Assembly: GCA_030620095.1 (NCBI GenBank)
Contig: JAUTXW010000588.1
Coordinates: 526,001 to 590,000, forward strand
DNA from: Kuschelorhynchus macadamiae
Lineage: Eukaryota > Arthropoda > Insecta > Coleoptera > Curculionidae
Direction of reading: 5' to 3'
Length of the DNA: 64,000 nucleotides
Shown: positions 45,571-59,700 of the stretch, in pieces
Numbering within the stretch: the first letter of the stretch is position 1
Layout of the letters: each line of letters starts with the position of its first letter
Notes under the pieces: generated by a model
Told to the model about the DNA's origin: nothing
The model's input: the letters and a program-made list of their open reading frames with translations, nothing else
The model's database searches: none
Position numbers and translations under genes: made by a program

Positions 45571-48079
45571 TTCTTACGATTTTTAAATTGTATCAATAGT
45601 TTTAATAGAAACAGAAAGCAGAGTCGAAATTGTGTCATATAATAAGCTCTAAGAAATCTTTTTTAATGCCAGTTGTTGTTTGTGGATGGCAATTGGTAGA
45701 GATCTTTTTGAATAAAAATTCGTAAAATAAGTATAAAAAGTTTTTTATTTCTCTGCAATTACAATTCAGCATTTAGTAAAAAAAATATTTTTACAAAATA
45801 TTTAAAACCCTTTTGGCTACCAAATCTATAATATATGTCGTAATAACCTAGGTATTAATTTAACTTATAAATAAAAATGACCAAGTTTGCACAATAAATA
45901 TTAGGTACTTGATTCTACGACAAATTACAATGGCCCTTAAAAATTCCTGCTTATTAGAAATAACGATAAACATATGAAATTGCATTCAAATTTTAGCTGT
46001 TTTGAACGCTTTCCCAAATTTAAATACATTTATTTCGAAGTACTTGCGAAAAAAAACAGTTCATCTTTTCGATAAAATTTACTTTTTGATTTCCATATAC
46101 AAATCAGTCATAAATAAATTAAAATGCTTTAAAAATAGGCTTAAATAAAAATGTTATTAAAAGATGATATATTATGATAGAGGTTTTTGTTGGGATTTAA
46201 GTATTTGCACTAAAAATGAATCTTAAAATACTGACTCTAAGCCGCTTTTCCTATTCATATGTCTGATTAAATAATATTTACACATAATATATAACGGTAA
46301 CACAAACTATAAAATAATCTATACTAATTCTGATAATTAGATGAAATGAATGTATCGTCAAATAAGGACCTTTAATTACCGTATTTTAAAATAATATAAA
46401 TAGTTATAAATTATAAGTTATAATGAATTAAGAATTAATTAAAATTAAAAAAAAACATTAAACTAAAATTTGCACAATTTATTGATAAACTAAAATTAAA
46501 ACATTTTTCAAAATTGATTTAAGTATTTCTATACAAGTTTTTCAGTTACGTTTTAACAGTCTAGTGTTTTTTTTTTATAGAAAATTGCAAAACATATTTT
46601 GCCTACAGATGTAGCTATAGGTAGATGCTTGTAGGTAAAATTTTGCCTCTTTTCCCAATAAATATTTTGTAACTGTGTTTGGTGTATTCCATTTTTAGGT
46701 TAACGGATTGCGAATAAATTATGTAGGTATCAAATTTCTGTCTGACTGTTTTTAAATCGACATACATATCACACTTATTTTGTAATAAATTTTTTTAATA
46801 ATAATGACATACAATACTGAAAGCCATGTGTAAGAATGTTCAAATACAGGAGGGCGGTATGTAAGTTTATCGAATAACGCACATTGTCGAAAAAATCTGA
46901 AATGTGCACCACCCCCCTTTGCCCTTATGTAAGCGACTATGATAAAAATCATCATGACAATGTTACTTTATCAAATTGTGCAAACGATGGTCACTTTCTT
47001 ATCACTTTTGTAGAGTGAATTTGCTGGATATATTAAAGTACATGAAGGTACACGAAAATACAAGTTTATAATGACTGTTTCACTAGTCTTAAAATTAAAT
47101 ATTGTTAATGATAATTATTTAGTTTTCGTAGTTAAAACCGATTCCGTTATTATTTAATTTCCATGACATGACTCGCGTTTTTTTTAATAAAGGGATGGTA
47201 TTAAAATATTAATATTGTCGAAAAGTTATATAAATAAGCCATTATGACTCCGCAAATTTATAATATACCGAGCAAATTCAACTGAAAATATCGACGTCCA
47301 TACGTACCTTATATCACATTGTGAGGCAAGAGAACTAACGTTGGATTCTCATGTGTCCCATGATGGACCATATTGTTATCAAGACGCCATAAAAACCTTA
47401 TAAAACTACATTACGTCTATTAATGTTTTATTATATAAAGTCCAAAGTTGAATTATTTGGTTAACAATTAATTCCTTTTATTAAACTTTCATGAATATCC
47501 AGGGTTTAGATCAAGACAGTTAATAAATCTATTTGCAAATTGAGTTCTACGTATTAAAAAAATCGCAACCTACTTAGCTTCCAATACCTAATAGTTTAAA
47601 GATTGCGTTTGATTTTTTCTGCTACAGTTTTATGAATTGTTGATAAAAAACAGTTTTTATCTTTTTTTCTGCAAAAAGTATATCAATCTTTTCCCGAGTT
47701 TTAATAGATCAGATTGCTTAGGATAGTTGGGGACGACTATCAGTAAAATCAAAAATATAGTTAGTCTTTAGAGAATCCAATATGATTTCCGGGGGGCAAT
47801 AAATAATTTATTTGCAAACTGTGCATTTATAACAACATTAATTGTTTTATTTATCAAGTACATTTTTTGATCGCAAGGACTATTTACTGTATTAATTCCC
47901 TTCTCTAGAATCGCAGTAATTTCTAGATTTTGCAAGACTCTTTTTAGATGCACAAATTTAGAGATATGGAGAGTGCGATCAATTTATATTGATAATATTT
48001 TAACTTGCCATATCACCTTTAGTTTAGCCATATGAACAAAAAACAAACAAATTTTAGGGTTGCTTAACAACCCTTTCCA
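45571..48079. other. AT-rich intergenic, nothing recognised
   Basis: About 2.5 kb, very AT-rich. Short reading frames (46752-46955, 47768-47953) have no signature. I see no RNA gene or repeat structure that I can support. Confidence 0.4.
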
Positions 48080-48645
48080 ATAATACTAGCTAAATACTAC
48101 TTTAATGTTGAAACTCATAAAATAAATGAGGAACAGAATGCGAGAAGACTGGATTCTGGTGTCAATTTTCTAAGAAGATATAAGGAAAATAATACTGAAT
48201 TATTGAAAAATATTTTATGGACTGATGGACGTTCGTTTTGGACAAGAAGGGGATGTGGCAAAATATATGTTAAAGGTTTGTCAATAATTCCCGACAAATA
48301 TGGGAAATAAAACATCAAGGACACCAGTGTGTGAATGTTTGGTGTGATATAGTCGATAGATATATACTAGGTACTATATCGAAGAGAAACTGACTGGGGA
48401 ATGGAGATCGATATCTACAACTTCTTCAGTAGGATATTGCACCATGCATTGATGTATTGCCACTAAAAGTAGCAACCATAATAATGTGGCAACAATGTTA
48501 TGTAAGTGAGGAATTACCTCACAAGCAGAAGGTTGGATAGGAAATGGCGGGACAATACCTTGGCCTACCTGACTATAATGTAATTTCTGTACACGTAAAA
48601 ATACCATTAAAAGAGCTCCTTGTCATGTCTTGTCATTGATGAACT
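48080..48645 (+). pseudogene. Mariner-like transposase remnant
   Basis: In one plus frame it reads EEQNARRLDSGVNFLRRYKE and LLKNILWTDGRSFWTRRGCG, then after a frameshift HQGHQCVNVWCDIVDRYILG. This is the first-aspartate region and following strand of the mariner type seen at 7217-8200 (there FWTDEAKFS). Later pieces (RYLQLLQQDIAP, LPDYNVISV) follow the expected order but are strongly decayed. No inverted ends can be assigned. Confidence 0.65.
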
Positions 48646-50269
48646 GAAGAATCTCAAATGCTATAGAAGAATTAAGAGCAACCCCAATTATTCACATAAA
48701 TTCAATAAATCATATTATTATGAAAAATGTATTGCAATAAACGGTGGTCACATGCAGCAATATCTGAATTTAATTTGATTAAAGGAAAGACATGTATATT
48801 TAGAATGACTATATTATATGTCAATATAATATAAAAACAAATAGAATGTATTTATGTTATTTCGATGGCATATTTGCGAATAAATCGAAAATGGCTGGAT
48901 GAAAACATAAAGTATAGTTACCAACAAAATCAGAAAAGAATATGCTATTCAAAGAGTAAAACATATATAGGATGTCTATTAAAAACTTATAATGATATCT
49001 CAATACAACTGTTAACTTTTTTTTCCAATAACTAAGAGGTTACTTTAAGAGTGAAACTCTTAAAGTAACCCTGTAATTACCCTATAATTTATTTTTTGGT
49101 TAATTTCAAAAGGTAAAAAGTTATTAACGTTTATAATATTATCAAGATAAATTGATCGCACTGTACAACAGCAAAAGCGTTTTTTTGTCGCTTGTTGATT
49201 ATGTCCTATTGTTGTACTTATCTTTGGTTGGGCTTGATCTCTGTTGTTGTATATTAAAGTGATTTTTAGTTATTTTAAATCTCATAAAATATTAACAATT
49301 TTGTACCTCTCGTCTTAAAATCAAAACCAATTAGGTAATACAACTCGTTGTAGACATCAAAAAGCAATGAAGCACAATATTAATGACATGAAAAGCTTCT
49401 CAAGCAGATTAATAATTTGTTTAGTAATATTTCGTTAAAGTTCACTATTTTCCCCAAAATCTGCGTGATGGATGCTCCAATGGCACCTTGCTCTGAATGT
49501 ATGTTGAGAGTCATCCAACGAGGACTGAACGGAGCCTTTTTCCAATTATAATCTCACCTATTAAAAAACTGAAGTAATCATTGTTTGTTACTTTCTCCGC
49601 AGAATTGAAAAATGCTATATAAAGAAAAACAATTGAACTCAAATGAGTTGTTATAAAAACATTACATAGTATATAGTATTTTTTAAATATAAGTTTCTAC
49701 TTTTTATTTAATTTTTGGAATCCTTTACGCCTGTTGTGACATGAAACTTTTAAATGACTCACGTTTGAAACATACAAATATACTAACAGACATTATACCA
49801 ACACACTCGTTACTTAAACTGTTTACTGGTAGTCATTACTAGACAGAGGCATCAAGGTTTTTTCTGTTTTGTCAATTGTACTAATTATTTAAAATACAGG
49901 GTAGGTATTTAAAAACTACCGCGAAATGGTCACTAATAATCCAATAAACAAAACAAGTCTTTCTTACAGCGAGTATTTCATAGCAGAAATTGAATACAAT
50001 TTGAAAAACCTAACCCATCGTTAATTTGTAAACATAAATATATGTTCTTAGTTAATTAGATCTTCGTGTTGCCTGATAAAGTATATTTAATGTAATGTTA
50101 TTAAAATAAGGATTAATATTTCGAAAAAACTGAATTCAGTCCAATATGATTAAAAAGAAACAAGATACATGTAGAAAAATTCGAGGATTTCTTTAAATCG
50201 AAATTGGACTTTCAATTTAAAAAAATACAATTTTTATGTCATAACTGATTTTCATTTGATTGTTTTTCA
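48646..50269. other. Intergenic with a second copy of the CAGGGTG-type repeat
   Basis: 48965-49168 resembles 42690-42870 (AAGTAACCCTGTAATTACCC, TAAATTGATCGCACTGTACA). An internal inverted pair GGTTACTTTAAGAGTGAAAC / TCTTAAAGTAACC lies at about 49030-49072. No gene. Confidence 0.45.
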
Positions 50270-50554
<285 letters not shown>

Positions 50555-50557
<3 letters not shown>

Positions 50558-50703
50558 GCGTTCACCATATCATCAGGAAGAAAAGCATGTATGTTAATAT
50601 CGTGTTTCACATGATTTTGGGGTTTTTAATACCACCTCAAAACCATGTGAAACACGATATTAACATACATGCTTTTCTTCCTGATGATATGGTGAACGCA
50701 TTA
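50555..50703. repeat. 149-bp near-perfect palindrome between TA tracts
   Basis: Left arm 50555-50625 (AATGCGTTCACCATATCATC and onward to TTTCACATGATTTTGGGG) and right arm 50631-50703 are inverse complements with about two or three mismatches and a loop of about 5-8 bases. A TA tract lies on each side. A single copy of the same arm is at 51192-51262, again beside a TA tract. Confidence 0.92.
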
Positions 50704-50705
50704 TA

Positions 50706-50765
<60 letters not shown>
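50701..50765. repeat. (TA)n microsatellite
   Basis: About 65 bases of TA repeat to the right of the palindrome. Confidence 0.95.
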
Positions 50766-50766
<1 letters not shown>

Positions 50767-51087
50767 CCAACATGTATTTTTCGAGGTATGTAACGTTATT
50801 TTATAAATTTTGTAATAATTATTGTCAATAGTATAAAATTTTAAATCAGTTTTAGAAAAATTGTAAATGTCATTTTATAATTATACCAATAAATGTTTTT
50901 TAAATTAATTGTAGATAGGTAAGGAAAGCCATATATACCAAAAAAAAAATAAACGAATGAGCAATTTTTGAGAAAGCCTACTATGATAGGCCAAACGTCA
51001 AGTTAATCCCATTGTTTGATTTTGCAAATAAACCTATACCCAAGAAAGAAGTCCAATTAATATATACCGGGTTTAAGAAACAAATTG

Positions 51088-51262
<175 letters not shown>

Positions 51263-51464
51263 TTAGTGGCACCAAGTTCAATTTTACTTTTCATTTTATA
51301 TTTTGACAATGTGGATTGTTAATTTTCCATAAATGTGTATTGATGACACATATTATATAATATTAATACGGTTATTCTGGCAAAATTTCATATAGTTTAG
51401 GTCTTATAAGTTGAAACTTGGTATAAACAAAATTAAAAAGGATTAAATAGAATCGTTTTTAAAT

Positions 51465-51728
51465 AGAGCCGACTTAAAAAAAAAGCACTAAAAAGTAAAA
51501 AATAACATTTTATTCCACATTGAAAATTTGAGTTTATGAAATCGGTGTCAAACTAGTAAAAACCGTGTTTACTGGCTATGGTATATATGTAGACACTCAT
51601 TACATAAATGTCTGTTTATGGTTAATTAATTAGGAATTAGTTGAACGCTGATTTCATAAAGTCAAATATTCAGTGTGGAGTAAAATAATATTTTTTTACT
51701 CTTTAGAGCATTTTTCGAAGTCGGTTTT
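51465..51728. mobile_element. ~260-bp foldback MITE with CCGACTT ends
   Basis: The left side CCGACTTAAAAAAAAAGCAC, AGTAAAAAATAACATTTTAT, TCCACATTGAAAATTTGA and TTATGAAATCGGTG mirrors the right side ending TTTTTCGAAGTCGG. The arms are about 90 bases with moderate divergence. The CCGACTT(C)AAAA terminus is shared with the repeats at 14990-15195 and 50270-50370. Confidence 0.82.
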
Positions 51729-53551
51729 ATTTTCTATATTTTTTTTTTACTTTTTGGCATTTTTCAACTTTTCAGAGAAAGGTACATCTAATGGCTGTTT
51801 CAGTTTTTTTGATATGTTAGATTATAGCCCAGTTCAGTCAGTTATATTTTAAACTGGTTATACAAATTTAACTTTTATCTTATAGGATATCAAAACAAAT
51901 CGTATACAAAAGTTTGATGGCTTTAAATAGAACATAAAATTTTCTCGATTGTCTTTAAATATATAGGTTTGCCTTTAAATGTAAAGGTATCAAACCTGGT
52001 GTTTTTATAATCAGCAAAAAAATGCCCATTTATTGAAATAATATTATACAGGGTATTCCGTTTAAAATATAAATCCAATGCTGATTTTCGTACTTTTCTA
52101 TTGTCATTTGTTTATTTTTTTCTAGCAAATTCTGCGGTTGAGAGAAAATCATAAAACTTTAGTATACAATATTTTTTGATATCTTTAAACCTTAAATTTG
52201 TAGTCCCAGTTTAAAATATAATCAGACACCTTGTACATACGCTACTGGTTAGAAACTAGTTTATTCTTTATTCAATATTTTGTTTTGCCATAATTTTACA
52301 CATACTAGTATTACCTTGGATTATTGTAGAACAGTAAGTTAAACAAAACTTAATTACAAGTAACTATGGCTATAGCAACAATAATACTATAATAAAAGGG
52401 ACGTTGTGAAAAAGAGATTAAATTATCAGCAAACAAGTGTCGTATTCTTGGTCCAAATGTAGTCAGAGGCGTCATTAAGCCATAATGACTTATTTGTCTA
52501 ATTATGTTTAGAAATAAAATGAAACTGAGTTTCACTAGAATCGGTAGAAACTTTTCAAAATATTTAGATATTTTTTAAACATTTTTAATACTTTGCATTT
52601 CACTTTACTAGTATTAATATATAAAAATATAATTTTATTGTATACTATATGTACAATTCATTTGCTGTAAATTCTGTAGAAATATTTTCTTTGAATTGTT
52701 TAAATCTCTAATTATTGTAAAAAAATACTTTTCGTTTATTTAATATTGGATGCATGAGAATTCAACTTAACTGTCTCAGCCCAACTCACATTACCACTCT
52801 TCAATAAACAGATGTCTATTTATATTGGTGTTATAACCAAAAAATAGTTTGATGTTGGATTACAGTTGGCATTTATAAAGTTAACGTAAGAAATTCAAAT
52901 AAGAATAAAGTTACTAAATAAAACTTCTGAAATATATTATATAAAATCATTTTAAAAGAGAAAAAAATCATAACAATTAGACAGCTATTATTATAAACTC
53001 ATCTGAACAAACGTATTACCGACCTATAGAATATTAATTAGTGGTTTTAAAATAATTGAGGTTACAATAAGATTTATTTTGCAACTTTATGGACCGAGTG
53101 GTTGCCAGTTCAATATAACGTTATAAAAAGTAATAAGAGTTACAGTTTTTAGTTGGCCTAAAATCTACTGTTTAAACAATCTGCATTTTATCTTTCGTGA
53201 AGGGTTTAAAAAACAGTAATTGTGAGTAGGGCCTATGAATAGTAGGAATATCCTATGGCGACGGCACAAAATATTATATACATTTTCAGGTATCTAAAAT
53301 AAATTTGAGTAATATCCATAACTTTCCGTGGTATTAGTGGAAACCAGAAGCGTGGATTAAGATGTTAATATGTACACTACAACTTTGTATAACTTTAAAA
53401 ACTTAAAGTTAATACTTAATCTACACTAAGTGATGTTTTATCCAAACATGTTTTACCACTATTTCCCTTCTTCGCATTAATTGTTCGTATTTTTAAATTA
53501 TTTAAAAGTCTTTGGATATGGCTGAATCACTACATTTTATACACATTATTA
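51729..53551. other. Intergenic; includes a CAGGGTATT-type repeat
   Basis: 51986-52075 resembles 42622-42710 (AAAGGTATCAAACCTGG, TTATAATCAGCAAAAAAATG, ACAGGGTATTCCGTTTAAAA). The remainder is AT-rich with no gene. The end nearest 53551 should include the ELOVL 3' UTR. Confidence 0.45.
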
Positions 53552-53758
53552 CTATTTCGGACTCTGCTCACGATCTATAAACGCCCTATTTCTCAGCTTT
53601 GAACTATCTGAAGTTGTGTATCCGTTAGACATTAGCTTGGTGTCAGTGTCTTCGTATAAAGCCGTCTGAGTAGTAAAGCAGATTCCGATTCGTGATTTTT
53701 TGTCACTTTGTATGCCGTTGGCCTTTCCATTGGCTATTCCATTTGATCTTCTGTTTTC
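53552..53758 (-). CDS. ELOVL: ELOVL terminal exon
   Basis: Acceptor TAATTGCAG|GAAAAC. 68 codons, ENRRSNGIANGKANGIQSDK through to FIDREQSPK and stop. The tail is hydrophilic with no classical KKxx retention signal at the very end. Phase and distance fit the ELOVL gene. The assignment rests on phase, acceptor quality and typical tail style, so it is somewhat less certain than the other two exons. Confidence 0.8.
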   Translation of the reverse strand, partial: ENRRSNGIANGKANGIQSDKKSRIGICFTTQTALYEDTDTKLMSNGYTTSDSSKLRNRAFIDREQSPK

Positions 53759-56700
53759 CTGCAATTACAAGTAAATTTATATTAAAGTCCGAAAAATACA
53801 AAAAACAAAATTATTTAAATAAAAACACATTGTAGGTTAAAGAATTGTTAATAATATCCTTTTATCCTAACATTGCACTGTGGGCAGAAAATCAAATCAA
53901 CGGCGACCAAATTTAATTAAAATACATTTTTACATTATTCGATTAAATAAACCAAGAAAAATCGATGAATCGAATATTTTCGTAATCGACTATTAAGTGT
54001 CATATTCGAGGCGTCTGGTCTCAAAGTGTCCAATCCATTTTTCTTTAATTTTCAGGAGACAGAAAAAGCGAATAACTCTAATAACAGAAAGAAATTGGAG
54101 CAATTTTTTTCTTTTGTGTTTATATGTCTATTACTTAATAATATGCCAAATTTTTCTTTACAATTTTTCAAAATAGGATATTTAATTAAAAAAATTCTTG
54201 GAGATTGTACGTTTTGAAATTAACAAATGGAGATTGTCCATTTTGAAAATAATTTAACACCATTTTGATACCTATTTACTTATTGCAATAATATTAAAAT
54301 TAAGTACGTACATAGTTAATTAAATGGATTTACAGATCTCTTCTTCCAAGTTGTCACACAACGTTTCTTCATCTACGACATCATTATCTGGAACTGAACT
54401 TTCTTCTAGACGAATTTGTAGAAACTTTCCAGTCATCTCCAAAATAAGAAGTTAATAAGTTATTTACAATCAAGCTTTTTGTTGCCGTTTATAACATTCT
54501 GTTTTGAAATTTTGGAAGGTTTAATATTTCTGAGAGTTTTTGTTTTTTTCGTCTCATCCTCTTCATTTTTGAGAAAGCAAAATGCGTTTGACCTGGTGGC
54601 TTGATGTTTTTGCTTGCCTCATTTTTCCAATCATAGAACTCAATATCTTCACCAATTTTCAGAATAGTTCTATACTTTGAAAATATTTCGAGATATTCAA
54701 GGTGTTCCAAAATTATTTCCTATCTGCAGGCATGAAGGAGTGTCCTTTTACTGGAAACAATTATTTTAATTCTATTTTGTTTGGAACACCAGTAACAATA
54801 CATGATTTGACGCCTTCTTCCTGTTCTTTTAAAAGATTGTAGAATGCTAATCATCTCAGTTTATATACCCTTTTTTCGATCATCAAATTAGCTTTGGTCC
54901 CTTCATCACTGCAAGCTTTTAGCTTCTCCGTTAATTGTAAGCATGTTGAGCAAACATCCATTCTAGGAGAACCCAAACCGAGGTTGTATTTCGTATTAAA
55001 AATATTTCTAAAATAACTTTCTTTCCCTGGAATGTGTGAATTTTCTTTTTGGTATATTTTCCACATTATTCTTATATTCAGAGGAGAATCAAGATCTGGC
55101 CGCTGGCTTTATCCTCGACAATAATGCGATTCCAGTGCACGAAATGTATTAATCAAATCCATAACAGCATGTTCATTTCGTTTGTTCCTTTGTAGCTTTC
55201 TATTACGTGGAGAGTTGGAAAGTTCTAAAAAAGTTCTTCGCAACTGTATCAATTCGCCTCCTCGTTATACCTAAAATTTCCGTGAATATTTTTTTGCACA
55301 CAGGCAACATATTTTTTTCATTGGTAAGAATATAAAATCAGGGTTTGGAAAAGCTTGCTATTGATTCGAGAATTTGTTGAACGTTTACGTGCTATGTGAA
55401 CTGTTTTGCTGTATTTTATTAAAAAAAATATCTTGATTTATTTTATTTTTCACTTCATACAATTTTGAATGAAACGCTTTTATTTTGGCCACTGTCAGTG
55501 AAATACAGTTAAAAGCAGCAGTTTTGTGTCCACATTGAGGAAAAATTGGAAGTACATGTGGATGGTATCTAATAAAAAAAAACTATTTGCATGGCCTAAA
55601 ATATATAAGTCTGTGCCTGCACTTTCCTCAGTTTTTTTTCCACAATGTAGTCTCTTTCGAGCCTCATTAGTAGCGACGGGACTAACGGTTTGCTCCATTA
55701 TATCACTATAACACCTATAGTTTTTAGAAAAAATTCTGATAAACCACTCTAGCAAACAAACTTTCTTGCTCGACGTACTGCTCGTCAATAAAATAAAACA
55801 ATAAACCCTACTGTCTTAGCGCTCTACAGGATATTGTACGCTTCGAAATAACACATTAGTAGTAACTTGGAAGACTTATTGGAGATTGCACACTTGCTCT
55901 AAAAATGGCTTGGGAGATGTACGGTTTGAACGCCAAATGTCAAAGAGGATTGTATGTTTTGAAGTTGAGTCTAATTTAGAGTCCTAAAAATGATTCTGTA
56001 ATTTCCTCCGGCCGGTGCATCAAACGATAATTTAAAACACAATAAACTTGAAAAATTGGAAATTGAGCGAACTAATATTCATTTATTACTAAAATATCCG
56101 AAATTATCCAAAATATTTTCAAATCCGAAAAATATCCGATGATCTCTAAAAAATTCCGCAAATCGAATTTTTATCCACCGATTGGTAACACTTTAAACAC
56201 CTGTGGAAACTCGCCCTAATTATGGTCGATTTATACATATTAGTGACGTGTCCGTTCAGTTCCGATATGTTAGTGTCAAACACGTCCAGCACCTTAGACA
56301 AGGAATTTCCTTCTAAGTCCAGCACAGTGACATTTTTTCCTCCAGTGTTACTTCATAAACAACGATACATTTTTCACGGAACGTGTCGGCCCTATAGACA
56401 TAATCGGATAATGGACTGGGCTTTGCCAACGAACAAATTAATATGCTTTGGCTTTGCTAAGCTTCATTGGCTCCAACGCAGTGCTGTTGCCGGAAAGATG
56501 GAGCTAATTAAGGCAGAAATTTATCTCTGTCGCAACTAATGGGATTTCCGCCCTAATTAGTTTTATCTCTCTCGCGCTTTGGCGTCAAGATTAAACATAA
56601 CGCATATGTAACAGGGCCAGTTCCACTGATACATCACTGATATCTATAAATCGACCTTTAGCCTGTTAAAACATTGTCTATAAATACAACATGCTACTAT

Positions 56701-59700
56701 ATTGCCAAGTTTTAACTAAAGTCATCAAAACCAAGAAGACAATCGCAAGAAATTGTTGCTTACCAGAATTAAACAGGTCAGCTTATAAAATAAACATTTG
56801 TCTTTTCTTCATCAACATATCTATTAATACATAAATAAAAAAAATCGATTGGTTGAAATATAATATTATCGATAAATCGATATATCTATTTTTTTTAAAA
56901 AGGTAATCGAATAACCGATTAGTTAAATAAATTACCCACATCAAGTTAAAAGTTTCCTCGCTAATGAATGATCTATAATATTCTATCGATGTTCAAAAAC
57001 GTTTAATCAAACAAACCAGAAAAAAGCTTCTGAAGCTTTTTGCATATGCTTTAAGTATAAAAAAATTGTCGTTTTTTTTTTAATAAACTTCAAACCTTTG
57101 GATATGTGCGATAACAAAAATATTATAGCCGTTCTTGACCATTTCATTAAAAATTAGATTTTATATGTTCATTACCAAAAATATTTTTTAGATTTTTGAG
57201 GCAACGAACGTACACTATCAATAGTATAGAGAAATAACGGAGAATCGGCCAAAAAGTCTACCTTTATTTTTTAATATATAAGCGAAGCTTTCGATATTCA
57301 TTTCTTCTTCAGGGCTCTTTATATAACATAATTTTCAAGAATATATTGGTTTTTGATAAAATTTGTTATTAAGTTCTTTAATTTAGCTCTAAATAAGTTT
57401 TTTATTTTCATTAAACCCAAATAAGAAAATTTTCAATTTACATTAGAGAAAGAAACTAACCAAAGTCTTCCATTTTTAAATACAAATGTCATACAAGTCT
57501 AAAATAATAAATTCGTAATAGTGTGGTATATCAAATTTACCATTTTCGGTATAGACAAATTAATTATGTCATTTTATAAGTAATAAAATGAAAATAAATT
57601 TAATTTTAACTAAAAAACTAGAATTGTAGGTACACCCAACTTTAAGCAAAAACTTTTAGAATCCTCCAACAAATTCTACAAAATAACTCATATGACATGT
57701 TGTATTTTAATGTTCACGGGACCACTGGTGGTTTTGTTTTCCTTATATACATCTTAGTTTAAATATACTATCATTTTATACTTTATTTATATATTTTTGA
57801 AAAATCATTCAAAATGTTTCTATACATTTTAATAAGTAATTGTAAAAAAACTTACATTTTCTGAAAATGATGTTATTTATAGAACTCCGAAGAAGAAATG
57901 AAATATTTCGAAAGCTTATTATTTTTATTATTATTAAATTTAAGTTTTAATATATTTGCTATTTTGTAGAATTCTACATACCTCAGCCTTAAGTTTTTTG
58001 CTTTTTTCTTTGTTCTTGTATGTTTGTTTGTAGAAGTTGGAAAATAGGAAATAGAACATAACAGCGTGCATTCCTATCCACCATACAAATGCCTTGGGAT
58101 AGTCACAGTCGATAAAAAGAAGCTGGAAGGCATGGACCATTACTAAGATGAACTGGATCTGAAAGAAAAGTAACACATATATTAAGGGAACTGATTTTTT
58201 ATAATCATATTTTTCTTCTACGCGTTTGTAAGAATTAACGAAAATATAAGCCTGTTTGATGAACCGATTGAATAAGAGATGGTGAAGCTGTGACGAAGGT
58301 CACGGGTTCAATACCGGGTCTGTTTCAACCAATTTGATTTTACATGACTCCGATGCCAATGCAAGTGGCGTTTTCCCCACAGCTCTTACTCGTTATTTTT
58401 CTTTCAATTTTTCTACATTTTTCGTAGTATTTTGTAGTAGGCTAACTTTTTATGTCTATATCTACATCTTACTATATTATAGGGTGAGAAGTGTATCTTG
58501 AATAACAACAGGCCTAAGTGTTGAAATAAGAATAATAAGGAGTTTAGCCAGTTATAAAGAATTTCTATATGCATGTTCCAACATAGTTTATAGTCAAGTT
58601 TTATCCCAGGAATTTTATATCATTGCTTTTTCTATCTGAACTTCTTATAAGAATGCTTTTATTTACGGTTAGTTTTTTTAAAAACACATGTCATTGAGTA
58701 TGACTTGGAGAAATTGAGAGCAAGGCCGTTATCACTTGACCATCGTGACATCATCTCTACAGTCTCATTGGGTATACCTGATGGGCCTTCCTTCGCCGCT
58801 CGTGAAATAAATTGGAGTCATCTGTGAAAAGAACGGGTGTAACTCGGGGATAAGCTAAAGGATGGAACACAATGCAAATTACGTGAAACTTTATTTTTCT
58901 ATATGTATTTGTCGGTCTAACAAGCAAAATTTAAAAATAATAAAAATTTGAAAAAAATATAAAATTTGTTAATTATTTACACACAAAATCTACCTGAACA
59001 GTACATCTACAGTTTTTCGTGCGGTACGTGTGCATTTTGGCCGTAAAAAAGAACGGAGACATTATTTTTAAAAATAGGTAAACGACTAATTATCTAATAA
59101 AATTAGCAAGCGCGCCCTTTATTCCTATTTGCAAGCCATGGTGACTAAATATCAACTTTGGTCCCTCTCCAGGAAACCATTGTTTATTTAAACAGAACAA
59201 AAAGTGTAATTATTATTTAAGAGGCAAGTAAAAAGGAATATATGTTTAAGTTTGTTTTTTGCTGTAAAAGCTTGTTCGCTTGTTTCCTTACGGACAATAA
59301 ATTTAAAGACAGCATATAAATGCAAAAATAGTTAATTGTGCAAGAAAATAGGAGGTACCCAAGTACATATTATTATTCATGATAAATAATCTTCCACTAC
59401 CTAATTCATGGCTCTTGTACTGTGTGCTTATACGAGATATGACATGACGTAAAAGCATCTTTACCTCGCCCTCACGTCTGGCAGTGGCAGTGTATTACCC
59501 GGTTGCTACTGCCAAGTTGCTACGTATTTAATATTTTCCGAATCAGGTAAATAATCTATCAATGCGAAAAAAATTAATCGAATATAAATAAGAAATTAAC
59601 TTTAATAATACTGTCAGCCCAACGTATAAGAAAAAAGATAAATATAAATTCTGCATAAAATGCTATATTACTAATAACCTCATGTTTGAAAATGTTGCAT

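Noticed and set aside
56222..56539. 105-codon plus-strand reading frame
   Set aside because: It lies within a MITE-like element, begins at the element's inverted end, and has no recognised domain.
58250..58345. tRNA gene
   Set aside because: A box B-like GGTTCAATACCGGG is present, but no cloverleaf with acceptor stem can be closed; a decayed SINE head is more likely.
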